A stretch of DNA of 7,314 bases. Source: an uncultured Spirochaetaceae bacterium. Its GTDB lineage: Bacteria > Spirochaetota > Spirochaetia > Treponematales > Treponemataceae. Both the position numbers and the translations under genes were made by a program. The stretch spans positions 1 to 7,314 of the forward strand of contig CACYBG010000323.1 of the NCBI GenBank assembly GCA_902772605.1. The letters are read 5' to 3'. Below, piece by piece: positions 1-5,742 of the stretch (positions are counted from its first letter, which is position 1; each line of letters opens with the position of its first letter). The notes below the pieces were generated by a model. The model ran no database searches. It had not been told where the DNA came from and was given only the letters and a program-made list of their open reading frames with translations.

Positions 1-317
1 CATTCACAGGGCATGGAAAATCACCAGGACATAATCGGCTATTGCTTTGTTATGCAAAACTCAAAAAGCAACCGTCAACATAACAGCTGTTATGTGATTT
101 TACGTAACGGGTGTTATGTTGTTCCGAGATATCTTTGGTCCGTAAAATTCCTTGAAATTTACCTGCATAACAGGCGTTATGTGCGTTCCAAAGTCCGTTT
201 TGGTGTCGCATAGTAAGTTTTTGTGTTTTCCGGTTCTTCGGTCGGACTTATGTTCGTTACGCTTGGGCTTGAGGAAATGCCTGAAGTTTTGTTTGGTCGG
301 ATAGATTCGGTGGGCAT
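1..317. other. Intergenic stretch without a convincing gene
   Basis: I see no supportable gene here. A 66-codon open frame from 13 to 213 on the plus strand has no ribosome-binding site. Its Tyr/Asn/Arg-rich translation is produced by the inverted repeats that lie inside it, so it is probably not coding. A minus-strand frame (100-462) runs straight through the tRNA genes and is also spurious. The only notable structure is the family of CATAAC...GTTATG repeats described separately. Bases 214-317 hold nothing recognisable. Confidence 0.6.
78..181. repeat. Three dispersed copies of a CATAAC-N4-GTTATG inverted repeat
   Basis: Three related palindromes occur in about 100 bases. Copy 1 (78-95) is a perfect 18-bp palindrome, ACATAACAGCTGTTATGT. 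Copy 2 (102-119) is degenerate, ACGTAACGGGTGTTATGT. Copy 3 (166-181) is CATAACAGGCGTTATG. A lone GTTATG half-site lies at 49-54. The centres are about 24 and 63 bases apart, so the array is neither a regular tandem repeat nor a CRISPR. They could be an operator array for a gene left of the window or members of a genome-wide intergenic repeat family; the sequence alone does not decide. Confidence 0.7.
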
Positions 318-349
318 AAAAAAAGCAGAAACCCAGTGGATTCCTGCTT
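318..349 (-). terminator. Rho-independent terminator of the tRNA operon
   Basis: On the minus strand, just past the 3' end of tRNA-Pro, AAGCAGGAA (341-349) pairs with TTTCTGCTT (323-331), with one G-U pair, around a 9-base loop. A run of T follows (complement of 318-324). Its position directly after the last tRNA fits termination of the three-tRNA transcript. Confidence 0.8.
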
Positions 350-425
<76 letters not shown>

Positions 426-432
426 ATTGAAG

Positions 433-505
433 TGGAGAATGACGGGATCGAACCGCCGACAACCTGGGTGTAAACCAGGTGCTCTCCCAGCTGAGCTAAT
501 TCTCC
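433..505 (-). tRNA. tRNA-Val (anticodon TAC)
   Basis: A complete cloverleaf on the minus strand. The acceptor stem GGAGAAT/ATTCTCC is perfect, the D arm contains AGCTCAGCTGGGAGAGC, and the anticodon stem CCTGG/CCAGG encloses loop TTTACAC (anticodon TAC). The T arm carries GGTTCGATCC. CCA is not encoded. It lies seven bases upstream of tRNA-Pro in the same operon. Confidence 0.95.
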
Positions 506-508
506 AAG

Positions 509-585
509 TGGTGCGGAATACTAGAGTCGAACTAGTGACCCCCAGCGTGTCATGCTGGTGCTCTAACCAACTGAGCTAATTCCGC
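509..585 (-). tRNA. tRNA-Val (anticodon GAC)
   Basis: A complete cloverleaf on the minus strand. The acceptor stem GCGGAAT/ATTCCGC is perfect. The D arm has AGCTCAGTTGGTTAGAGC, and the anticodon stem CCAGC/GCTGG encloses loop ATGACAC (anticodon GAC). Unlike the other two tRNAs here, its 3' CCA is encoded (complement of 509-511); the mature body without CCA is 512-585. It is the first gene of the operon, three bases before tRNA-Val(TAC). Together the two valine tRNAs can cover all four valine codons. Confidence 0.95.
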
Positions 586-602
586 GTTAGAAGTGTCTTT
601 AT

Positions 603-629
603 ATTATATTTTTGCGATGTTTTAGTCAA
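603..629 (-). promoter_or_regulatory. Promoter of the tRNA operon
   Basis: On the minus strand a -35 TTGACT (complement of 624-629) and a perfect -10 TATAAT (complement of 603-608) are separated by 15 bases. The predicted start is close to 596, about ten bases before tRNA-Val(GAC). The spacing is shorter than the usual 17, but both boxes are near consensus and the position is right. Confidence 0.7.
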
Positions 630-718
630 TACCAATTCTTGAAATTTATCGATTTTTTTTATTATTTTTTGACCTGCACTATCGGGCGACAGGCATAAGA
701 GAAAGGAAAATTTTTTAC

Positions 719-747
719 TTAAAACCTATTGACTAAGTAGGTTTTAA
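719..747 (+). promoter_or_regulatory. LysR-box-like operator, site 1
   Basis: A perfect 10-bp inverted repeat, TTAAAACCTA and TAGGTTTTAA, is separated by nine bases. The core fits the T-N11-A rule of LysR-type regulator sites (ACC-T-N11-A-GGT). The spacer holds TTGACT, the -35 box of the putative promoter of the nifH-type gene, so a bound protein would sit on that box. A LysR-family gene lies downstream at 2294-3214; that its product binds here is inference. Confidence 0.65.
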
Positions 748-757
748 TGTGTAAAGT
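729..757 (+). promoter_or_regulatory. Putative sigma70-type promoter for the nifH-type gene
   Basis: TTGACT (729-734) and TAAAGT (752-757) are separated by 17 bases, predicting a start near 764. The -35 box is a 5/6 match and the -10 box a 4/6 match to consensus. The -35 lies inside inverted repeat site 1, and site 2 falls just downstream of the start, as expected for repression by occlusion. This would give the nifH-type gene a leader of roughly 320 bases. Confidence 0.5.
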
Positions 758-772
758 GTGACCATCAATAAA

Positions 773-793
773 AACCTAGAAAATTGATAGGTT
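773..793 (+). promoter_or_regulatory. LysR-box-like operator, site 2
   Basis: AACCTA (773-778) and TAGGTT (788-793) are separated by nine bases, the same half-sites and spacing as site 1. The centres of the two sites are 50 bases apart. The identical half-sites and spacer length, together with divergent spacer sequence, indicate a protein-binding motif rather than a simple duplication. Confidence 0.6.
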
Positions 794-824
794 GATAAAC
801 GTAAATGTATGGAGGGTGAAAAAA

Positions 825-935
825 GTGGCTGTGTATTTTGAAAAACTGGTCCGTGAAAATTTCCGCAACGGACGAATGCGACTCTGTACCCTTCCGCTTG
901 AATCAATGCGGCATAAAAATTCATTGCAAATGTAA
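825..935 (+). CDS. Possible 36-aa small protein or leader peptide
   Basis: A GTG-initiated frame of 36 codons follows GGAGGG (811-816) at an ideal eight-base spacing and ends at TAA (933-935). The predicted peptide is basic, begins MAVYFEKLVRENF and has one Cys and no membrane segment. I recognise no family. It lies inside the long leader of the nifH-type gene, after operator site 2, and ends just before a set of alternative hairpins (942-990), so it could be a translated leader peptide. It has no run of a single regulatory amino acid, though it contains two internal Met codons and a terminal one. The good ribosome-binding site is the main support; the length is short enough to be chance. Confidence 0.35.
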   Translation: MAVYFEKLVRENFRNGRMRLCTLPLESMRHKNSLQM

Positions 936-941
936 AATCGA

Positions 942-990
942 TCGGCCGGTCATTCGGTACCGGTTATAAAAAGCCGACACGGTCCTTTTT
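942..990 (+). promoter_or_regulatory. Possible attenuator with mutually exclusive hairpins in the nifH leader
   Basis: Two folds compete. In one, TCGGC (942-946) pairs with GCCGA (973-977) and CGGT (947-950) pairs with ACCG (959-962). In the other, GG-ACCG (956-962, one bulged T) pairs with CGGTCC (980-985), directly followed by TTTTT (986-990), which resembles a weak intrinsic terminator. ACCG at 959-962 is shared, so only one fold can form at a time. The element follows the stop of the possible 36-codon ORF. Assignment as an attenuator is inference from base pairing alone. Confidence 0.35.
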
Positions 991-997
991 CTCTTTA

Positions 998-1022
998 ATT
1001 ACCTATAAATCTTATGGGTAAT
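998..1022 (+). promoter_or_regulatory. LysR-box-like operator, site 3 (degenerate)
   Basis: A 10-bp inverted repeat, ATTACCTATA and TATGGGTAAT, with a five-base loop and one mismatch. Read in the register of sites 1 and 2 it is ACCTA-N9-TGGGT, one base off the shared motif. It lies 61 bases before the start codon of the nifH-type gene, too far downstream of the putative promoter for classical occlusion. It could be a roadblock or looping site, or an RNA hairpin. Confidence 0.45.
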
Positions 1023-1071
1023 ATGGGGAAAAGGGATGCAGCGGCACATAACAATAAAGAAACGAATGTAA

Positions 1072-1076
1072 GGGAG
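1072..1076 (+). promoter_or_regulatory. Ribosome-binding site that fixes the nifH start
   Basis: GGGAG lies six bases before the ATG at 1083. The alternative in-frame ATG at 1014 falls inside operator-like site 3, has no Shine-Dalgarno sequence, and would add 23 residues absent from the NifH family. Confidence 0.8.
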
Positions 1077-1082
1077 AAAAAA

Positions 1083-1934
1083 ATGGCAAAGAAACTTAGG
1101 CAGATAGCCATCTACGGAAAAGGCGGAATCGGAAAATCGACGACTACTCAGAACCTGACTGCAGGTCTGTTGGAACTCGGCAAGAAGGTGCTTGTGGTCG
1201 GATGCGATCCAAAGGCCGATTCAACAAGGCTCCTTCTCGGCGGACTTCATCAGAAGACTGTTTTGGATACGATTCGCGACAACAAGACGGAAATTCAGCT
1301 CGATGACCTGCAGAAGGTCGGATTCAAGGGTGTACGCTGCGTTGAGTCCGGCGGTCCAGAGCCAGGAGTTGGATGTGCAGGACGCGGAATCATCACTTCA
1401 ATCTCAATGCTTGAAAACCTGAATGCCTATACCGAAGACCTGGACTATGTTTTCTACGATGTTCTTGGAGACGTTGTCTGCGGTGGATTTGCAATGCCTA
1501 TCCGCGAAGGAAAGGCTCAGGAAATTTACATCGTTGCTTCGGGAGAAATGATGGCCCTTTATGCTGCAAACAACATCTGTAAGGGTATAGCAAGATATGC
1601 AGAGCGCGGTGACGTGCGTCTCGGAGGAATAATCTGCAACAGCAGGAACGTCGACCGTGAGCTTGACCTGCTCCGTGCATTTACAAAGGAACTGAACACT
1701 CAGCTCATCTATTTCGTCCCGAGGAATAACATCGTACAGCAGGCTGAAATCAGGAAGAAGACCGTAATCGAATATGCGCCGGAAAGCTCTCAGGCTCAGG
1801 TTTACCGAGATCTGGCACAGGCAATCGATGAAAATACAAAGTTTACGATTCCTACTCCAATCACTCAGGAGCGCCTTGAGGAAATCCTTATTGAAAACGG
1901 AATGATGGAGCCGGAAGGAAACTATTCAATCTGA
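1083..1934 (+). CDS. nifH: Nitrogenase iron protein (NifH)-type ATP-dependent reductase
   Basis: A 283-residue protein of normal NifH length and close to true NifH in sequence. Family knowledge: NifH is a homodimer that bridges one 4Fe-4S cluster and couples MgATP hydrolysis to one-electron transfer into a D/K-type partner in the cytoplasm. Seen here: P-loop GKGGIGKS (residues 12-19), CDPKAD (41-46), the stretch CVESGGPEPGVGCAGRG with cluster ligand Cys98, and switch II DVLGDVVCGG with cluster ligand Cys133. Arg101 corresponds to the arginine ADP-ribosylated by DraT in some diazotrophs. The C-terminal NifH signatures CNSRN and FVPR are also intact. The gene has its own long leader and terminator, so it is monocistronic. 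Unusually for a nif locus it is not beside nifD; the NifD-like gene lies about 3.8 kb downstream in another operon. With no nifK or nifB in the window, a role in a nitrogenase-like reductase is likelier than N2 fixation. Family assignment is firm; substrate is not. Confidence 0.95.
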   Translation: MAKKLRQIAIYGKGGIGKSTTTQNLTAGLLELGKKVLVVGCDPKADSTRLLLGGLHQKTVLDTIRDNKTEIQLDDLQKVGFKGVRCVESGGPEPGVGCAGRGIITSISMLENLNAYTEDLDYVFYDVLGDVVCGGFAMPIREGKAQEIYIVASGEMMALYAANNICKGIARYAERGDVRLGGIICNSRNVDRELDLLRAFTKELNTQLIYFVPRNNIVQQAEIRKKTVIEYAPESSQAQVYRDLAQAIDENTKFTIPTPITQERLEEILIENGMMEPEGNYSI

Positions 1935-1963
1935 TTCAGAAACGCAAGCAAATCGTCGGAATG

Positions 1964-2005
1964 GTCGATGCATCCGTTGAAACAGTCGGTGCATCGGCTT
2001 TTTTT
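1964..2005 (+). terminator. Rho-independent terminator after nifH
   Basis: GTCGATGCA (1964-1972) pairs with TGCATCGGC (1990-1998), nine pairs including one G-U, followed at once by seven T (1999-2005). It lies 30 bases past the nifH stop and marks the gene as a single-gene transcript, separate from the LysR gene. Confidence 0.85.
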
Positions 2006-2293
2006 GACGTTCCAACAATCCATTTTTCATATGAGGGAAACAATCACCACGTAAATCAACTTTTACAAGTCATTTCTATTTATTTTTACTGTGTTAAGGA
2101 GGATCACACGGATTCGAGATTACTAACGTAATCTCTTTAACCGATTTGAAAATCAAGCTGTTTTTAGATCGCCCTCTTTTTCTCTGCAAATAATAGGAAT
2201 AGATTTAAAAATTGATTTGAACGGAGGGGTGCATTCCCCGCTCATCATCTGGAAACTTGGAAAAATTTTTTTTACGTTCTTTTTTTTACGGAT
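2006..2293 (+). other. 288-base leader region of the LysR gene, no gene seen
   Basis: No open frame with credible signals lies here. TTTACA (2062-2067) and TTTACT (2085-2090), 17 bases apart, could be a weak promoter. AAGGAGG (2096-2102), a full Shine-Dalgarno match, has no ATG, GTG or TTG at a useful distance. A perfect inverted repeat, GAGATTAC-TAAC-GTAATCTC (2116-2135), follows. The last bases before the LysR start contain two direct copies of TTTTTTTTACG (about 2266-2290). No copy of the ACCTA-N9-TAGGT motif occurs, so autoregulation through that motif is not supported. Confidence 0.5.
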
Positions 2294-3214
2294 ATGACTT
2301 TACAGCAGATAAAATACATACTTGGCGTTGCAGAATCCGGTTCGCTCAACAAGGCGTCTGAAAGACTGTTCATCTCTCAGCCGTCCCTGTCATCGTCGAT
2401 ACATGATGCCGAGGATGAATTGGGGTTCAGGATTTTCAACCGTACTGCACGCGGCGTTGAGGCGACCGACAGCGGCATGGAATTCATACGTGATGCAGGG
2501 GACCTTTATGCACGCTATGAAAGACTTATGAAAAAATACACGGGGAAGGAAATCAAGAAATTCTCCGTATCGGCCCTCTATTATGCATTTGCCCGCAAGG
2601 CTTTCGTTGAAATCGTAAATGATTTTTCCGACGAAGGTTATGATTTTGCATTCCGGGAAAAAAAGGCTTCGATGGTCATTTCCGACGTTGCGGAGGGAAA
2701 GAGTGAAATAGGCATACTGTATCTCAGCGACTCGAACAGGGAATCGATAGGAAACGTGCTGAAATCAAGCGGACTGACATTCCATCCCCTGACCGAATGC
2801 AATGCTTTCGTATACCTTCACAGGAAACATCCTCTTGCGGAAACGGAGTCGATTTCACTGGACGAGCTTTCTGAATACCGGTTCATAACTTTCGATACTG
2901 ACGACGTAAAGTCCTTTTTTTCCGAGGAAGTGATCGACCGATACGGACTCAATCAGGCGATTACCGTTGCAGACAGGGCTACGGAACTGAACCTGATAGA
3001 GCACCTTGACGGCTACACTTTCCTTTCGGGCGTCTTCGGTGAGGAAACCAGCGAGGATTTCGTTCTGGTTCCGCTCAGAAATCCCGACGGAAGGATAAGC
3101 CACCGCTTTGAACTCGGCTACATCATGAAAAAGGATGCCGCAAGGAATGAAATCAGCCTTTCATACATCGATGCAATAAGGCGGATACTTCACATTGCAG
3201 GGTTTTCATGCTAG
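2294..3214 (+). CDS. LysR-family transcriptional regulator
   Basis: A 306-residue protein of typical LysR length. The N-terminal winged helix-turn-helix spans about residues 1-60: MTLQQIKYILGVAES opening, then SLNKASERLFISQPSLSSSI as the recognition region, then LGFRIFNRTARGVEATDSG as the wing. A linker helix follows (about 62-88), then a periplasmic-binding-protein-like effector domain (about 90-300). The start is chosen because the MTLQQ opening is characteristic; there is no good Shine-Dalgarno sequence, only GGA close to the ATG, so translation may be weak. The gene sits between nifH and the methionine-synthase-like gene, with which it is convergent. LysR regulators often control sulfur or one-carbon genes and respond to a pathway metabolite. 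The T-N11-A operator sites before nifH are its most likely targets, by inference. The effector cannot be read from the sequence. Confidence 0.93.
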   Translation: MTLQQIKYILGVAESGSLNKASERLFISQPSLSSSIHDAEDELGFRIFNRTARGVEATDSGMEFIRDAGDLYARYERLMKKYTGKEIKKFSVSALYYAFARKAFVEIVNDFSDEGYDFAFREKKASMVISDVAEGKSEIGILYLSDSNRESIGNVLKSSGLTFHPLTECNAFVYLHRKHPLAETESISLDELSEYRFITFDTDDVKSFFSEEVIDRYGLNQAITVADRATELNLIEHLDGYTFLSGVFGEETSEDFVLVPLRNPDGRISHRFELGYIMKKDAARNEISLSYIDAIRRILHIAGFSC

Positions 3215-3215
3215 A

Positions 3216-3236
3216 CCGGCCTTTTTTCAGGACCGG
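3216..3236. other. Hairpin between convergent LysR and methionine synthase genes
   Basis: CCGGCCT (3216-3222) can pair with AGG-A-CCGG (3229-3236, one bulged A). The T run lies in the loop rather than after the stem on either strand, so this is not a standard intrinsic terminator. It occupies most of the 34-base gap between the two stop codons and may still limit read-through. Confidence 0.3.
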
Positions 3237-3248
3237 CAGAAATGCATT

Positions 3249-4358
3249 TCAACTTCCCCACACTGCTTCGGCAATCTTTTTCACCAGGGCGATTTTTTCC
3301 CACTGTTCCTTTTCGCTCAGCCTGTTTCCTATTTCGCATGAGGCGAATCCGCACTGAGGACTGATTGAAAGCCTTTCAAGCGGAACGTATTTTTCCGCTT
3401 CCCTAATCCTTCCGATGACTTTGTCCGCATCTTCCAGTTCAGGTTTCTTGGTGGTAATCAGTCCGAGCACCACTTCCTTGTCCGCACTTACGTCTGCAAG
3501 CGGAGCGAATCCGCCGGAACGTTCATCGTCATATTCAAGGTAAAGCGCATTGACGTTCTCCCGTGCAAAAACGTGTCGGGAAACGGAATCGTACGGTCCG
3601 CTCGTAAAGTAGGTCGAATGGTAGTTTCCGCGGCAGATGTGCGTGTTTATCTTCATGTCTTCGGGTTTTCCTTCAAGTGCCAGGTTGTTGACCTTGAGGA
3701 GACTTTCCTTGACTTCTTCCAGATCAAGACCAAGGCTCTGATAGCGCTGTTTTGCTGCATCTCCGACAAGTGCGCCCCATGTACAGTCGTCGAACTGAAG
3801 CGTGCGGCATCCTGCGTCGTAAAACTGCCTTATCACGTTCCTGTAGGCCTTTACTATGTCTGCAATGAGTTCTTCGCCGTCGGGATAAATCCTTCTGGTC
3901 GATTCATAGTTTGCCGGTACGTTGAGCTGCTGAAAAAGCTGGGCTGGTGCCGGGACCGTCTGTTTCGCCTCAACTCCGCCCGACTCAAGTCCCTTCAGGA
4001 ACCTGAAGTCCTCGACGAACGGATGCACCTTTGCGCCAAGCTTTCCCGTAAGGAATGTTGATTCAAGGTCTGCAACTTCCCCTGCAAACTGAACTCCGCC
4101 GCCGTCTTTTACGTGACCGATTCCTTCGAAGCCCCAGAAGAAATCCAGGTGCCAGTACTTCCTGTTGAACTCACCGTCCGTTATGTAGTGAAGTCCAGCC
4201 GCCTTCTGTTTTTCAACGAGGGACTTTATGAGCCTTCTCTTGGTTTCTGCGAATTCTTCCGCTCCGATCGCTCCACTTTCAAAATCTGCACGGGCCTTTT
4301 TAAGTTCTTCCGGACGCAAGTAGCTTCCGACCGTATCGAAATGCGTTTTGTTTTCCAT
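3249..4358 (-). CDS. Cobalamin-independent methionine synthase-like protein (MetE C-domain / YxjG-YxjH family)
   Basis: A 369-residue single-barrel protein, about half the length of full MetE and matching the catalytic C-terminal half. Family knowledge: MetE-type enzymes use a zinc ion to activate homocysteine thiolate and accept a methyl group to make methionine; the stand-alone YxjG/YxjH type probably works with another methyl donor or partner. Seen here: N-terminal HFDTVGSYLRP typical of the family, QFDDCTWG near residues 188-195, and all four zinc ligands expected from MetE, His240 and Cys242 (THICRGN), Glu275 (LYLEYDD) and Cys336 (SPQCGFAS). An extra Cys341 is nearby. The start follows AGG at nine bases. 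The gene diverges from the binding protein/NifD operon and converges on the LysR gene. A methyl-transfer or methionine role beside a nitrogenase-like reductase hints at organic sulfur use; that link is inference. Confidence 0.88.
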   Translation of the reverse strand: MENKTHFDTVGSYLRPEELKKARADFESGAIGAEEFAETKRRLIKSLVEKQKAAGLHYITDGEFNRKYWHLDFFWGFEGIGHVKDGGGVQFAGEVADLESTFLTGKLGAKVHPFVEDFRFLKGLESGGVEAKQTVPAPAQLFQQLNVPANYESTRRIYPDGEELIADIVKAYRNVIRQFYDAGCRTLQFDDCTWGALVGDAAKQRYQSLGLDLEEVKESLLKVNNLALEGKPEDMKINTHICRGNYHSTYFTSGPYDSVSRHVFARENVNALYLEYDDERSGGFAPLADVSADKEVVLGLITTKKPELEDADKVIGRIREAEKYVPLERLSISPQCGFASCEIGNRLSEKEQWEKIALVKKIAEAVWGS

Positions 4359-4393
4359 GACGATTTACCTGCCTTTTCAATGTGTTTTTCAAC

Positions 4394-4423
4394 AGTATAC
4401 GGATTTGACGCCTGCATTGAAAA
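4394..4423 (-). promoter_or_regulatory. Putative promoter of the methionine-synthase-like gene
   Basis: On the minus strand TATACT (complement of 4394-4399) is a 5/6 match to the -10 consensus and TTTTCA (complement of 4418-4423) a 4/6 match to -35, with 18 bases between them. The start would be near 4388, about 30 bases before the ATG. I see no S-box (SAM riboswitch), which is known to control yxjG/yxjH in Bacillus subtilis; the leader is too short for one. Confidence 0.4.
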
Positions 4424-4515
4424 TACTTTTTTCAGATTGCTTGAGATAGTTTTTTCCTATGGCAAAAAAAAGAGTCCCTATAAGAAAATCCTATTGGAAT
4501 CATCTGAAAATTGTA

Positions 4516-4543
4516 TTGGTAAGAATCGGAAAAAAAATATATA
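4516..4543 (+). promoter_or_regulatory. Putative promoter of the binding protein-NifD operon
   Basis: TTGGTA (4516-4521) and TATATA (4538-4543) are 16 bases apart; TATACA (4540-4545) is an alternative -10 at 18 bases. The start would be near 4550, leaving a leader of about 70 bases before the ATG at 4623. A CCGGG (4555-4559) to CCCGG hairpin with a long loop lies in the leader. No ACCTA-N9-TAGGT operator is found here. Confidence 0.4.
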
Positions 4544-4608
4544 CATATGTCATACCGGGTGCGCGGATGAAGTAATCCCGGAAACAGAACGAATCATTTC
4601 CAAAACAC

Positions 4609-4614
4609 AGGAGG
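4609..4614 (+). promoter_or_regulatory. Ribosome-binding site that fixes the binding-protein start
   Basis: A perfect AGGAGG lies eight bases before the ATG at 4623. The open frame extends in phase back to 4113, but that extension runs antisense through the start of the methionine-synthase-like gene and across the divergent promoters, so 4623 is the true start. Confidence 0.9.
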
Positions 4615-4622
4615 AAAAGTCC

Positions 4623-5720
4623 ATGAAAAATCAGAAGCTGCGGCCGAAAAAAGTAACGGCTTTCGTCTTGGCTCTTGCGATGCTTTCCGTATCGTGCAGT
4701 TCCCGGAAAAACGAGGAAGGAAGCCTTTCTTTCAACATTGCAGTGACGGCAAGCAAGATCGTGAATCCGCTCATACAGATTGCGGAGGAAAAGGGGTATT
4801 TTTCGGAATACAATTTCAAGCCGAAGTACACGACGCTCGAAATGATAGGAACTCCGGAGGCGTTGATTGCAGGAAAACTGGATGCTTCGTATGCGCAGGT
4901 AATTCCTCCTGTAAGCTATGGAGCTCAGGGGGCGAGCGTAAAGATTTTTGCAGGAACCCTGTCCGGAGGAATGGAGACGATCTGCCGTAAGGAAGATGCT
5001 GAAAAACTCAGGAACCTTGAAAACTGGAAGGGAAAGAAGATTGGAGTCATACACCTCTCTACCGCCGAAATGGTTTCAAAGGCCTCCCTGGGAAAAAACT
5101 ACGGATACGACATCAAGAACGACCTGTCCTATCAGCTCATAGACGGATATCCAGCCATAACGACTGCCGTAGCAAAGGGAAACATCGACATAGGATTCAT
5201 ATCCTCCGAGTATCTGGAGGCCGCCGTTTCGCTTGGATTGGAGAGGCTTTTTCCCCTGACCCGTCTTGAAAAGGATTACGTCTGCTGCCGCCAATACGCC
5301 TACGCACCGACGTTTGAGGAAAACCGTCCGGCTTTCAAGGCCTACCTCAAGGGACAGATCCGGGCGTACAGGGATTATTCGCTTTTTCCGGATGAGTCCA
5401 TCGGAAGCCTTGCGCGACTTACCGGTGAAGACGTCGACTACATCGCCCGCTATATCTACGACAGGGAGTCAAACGGAGACCGCTCCTACAATCCGGATCC
5501 GAACTACAACGGAGTGCTTTCAATCTACGAAATACTTACCGGATGGAAATACATAGAGGCGAATGCACCGCTTGAATCGTTCTTTGACATAGGACTTTAT
5601 GCGGAGTCACTGAAAGAGGTCATCGAAGAATTTCCGGATGAGGTTTTCTACAGGAACATGTGGGACTATTTCCTGAAGAACAACGACAGGCATCCGAGCT
5701 TCAATTACAAACCGCTCTAG
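4623..5720 (+). CDS. ABC transporter substrate-binding lipoprotein (SsuA/TauA/NMT1-like)
   Basis: A 365-residue exported binding protein. The N-terminus has a basic region (K2 to K10), a hydrophobic core (about residues 11-23) and LSVSC with the predicted lipidated Cys25; the lipobox is loose, with Ser at -3. The mature part has the periplasmic-binding fold of the SsuA/TauA/NrtA/THI5-like group: a first lobe beginning FNIAVTASKIVNPLIQIAEE with the recurring EKGYF motif, GTPEALIAGKLDASYA (76-91), WKGKKIGV at the second lobe (135-142), and AITTAVAKGNIDIGFIS (178-194). Relatives bind sulfonates, taurine, nitrate/bicarbonate or thiamine precursors. No permease or ATPase gene is in the window, so it must share a transporter encoded elsewhere or act as a sensor or delivery protein. 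It is 22 bases upstream of the NifD-like gene and almost certainly co-transcribed with it, which suggests that it captures the substrate of that enzyme. Ligand not determinable here. Confidence 0.85.
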   Translation: MKNQKLRPKKVTAFVLALAMLSVSCSSRKNEEGSLSFNIAVTASKIVNPLIQIAEEKGYFSEYNFKPKYTTLEMIGTPEALIAGKLDASYAQVIPPVSYGAQGASVKIFAGTLSGGMETICRKEDAEKLRNLENWKGKKIGVIHLSTAEMVSKASLGKNYGYDIKNDLSYQLIDGYPAITTAVAKGNIDIGFISSEYLEAAVSLGLERLFPLTRLEKDYVCCRQYAYAPTFEENRPAFKAYLKGQIRAYRDYSLFPDESIGSLARLTGEDVDYIARYIYDRESNGDRSYNPDPNYNGVLSIYEILTGWKYIEANAPLESFFDIGLYAESLKEVIEEFPDEVFYRNMWDYFLKNNDRHPSFNYKPL

Positions 5721-5742
5721 GGATTTAAGGAGGAAAATCGAT

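Noticed and set aside
78..181. CRISPR array
   Set aside because: The copies are short palindromes of unequal spacing with imperfect identity and no cas genes.
719..747. Intrinsic terminator formed by site 1
   Set aside because: The stem is A/T-rich with no T run of useful length after it, and the same half-sites recur at 773-793 with a different spacer, which fits an operator better.
1014..1082. Upstream ATG adding 23 residues to the nifH-type protein
   Set aside because: It lies within an operator-like inverted repeat, lacks a Shine-Dalgarno site, and NifH proteins start close to the P-loop as the ATG at 1083 gives.
3573..4061. A 162-codon plus-strand open frame
   Set aside because: It is the antisense shadow of the methionine-synthase-like gene, whose zinc ligands and family motifs are clear on the other strand.
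4113..4622. N-terminal extension of the substrate-binding protein
   Set aside because: It is antisense to the methionine-synthase-like gene and crosses the divergent promoters; the signal peptide and a perfect AGGAGG fix the start at 4623.
4359..4622. SAM (S-box) or cobalamin riboswitch in the divergent region
   Set aside because: Neither conserved core is recognisable and the predicted 5' leaders are short.
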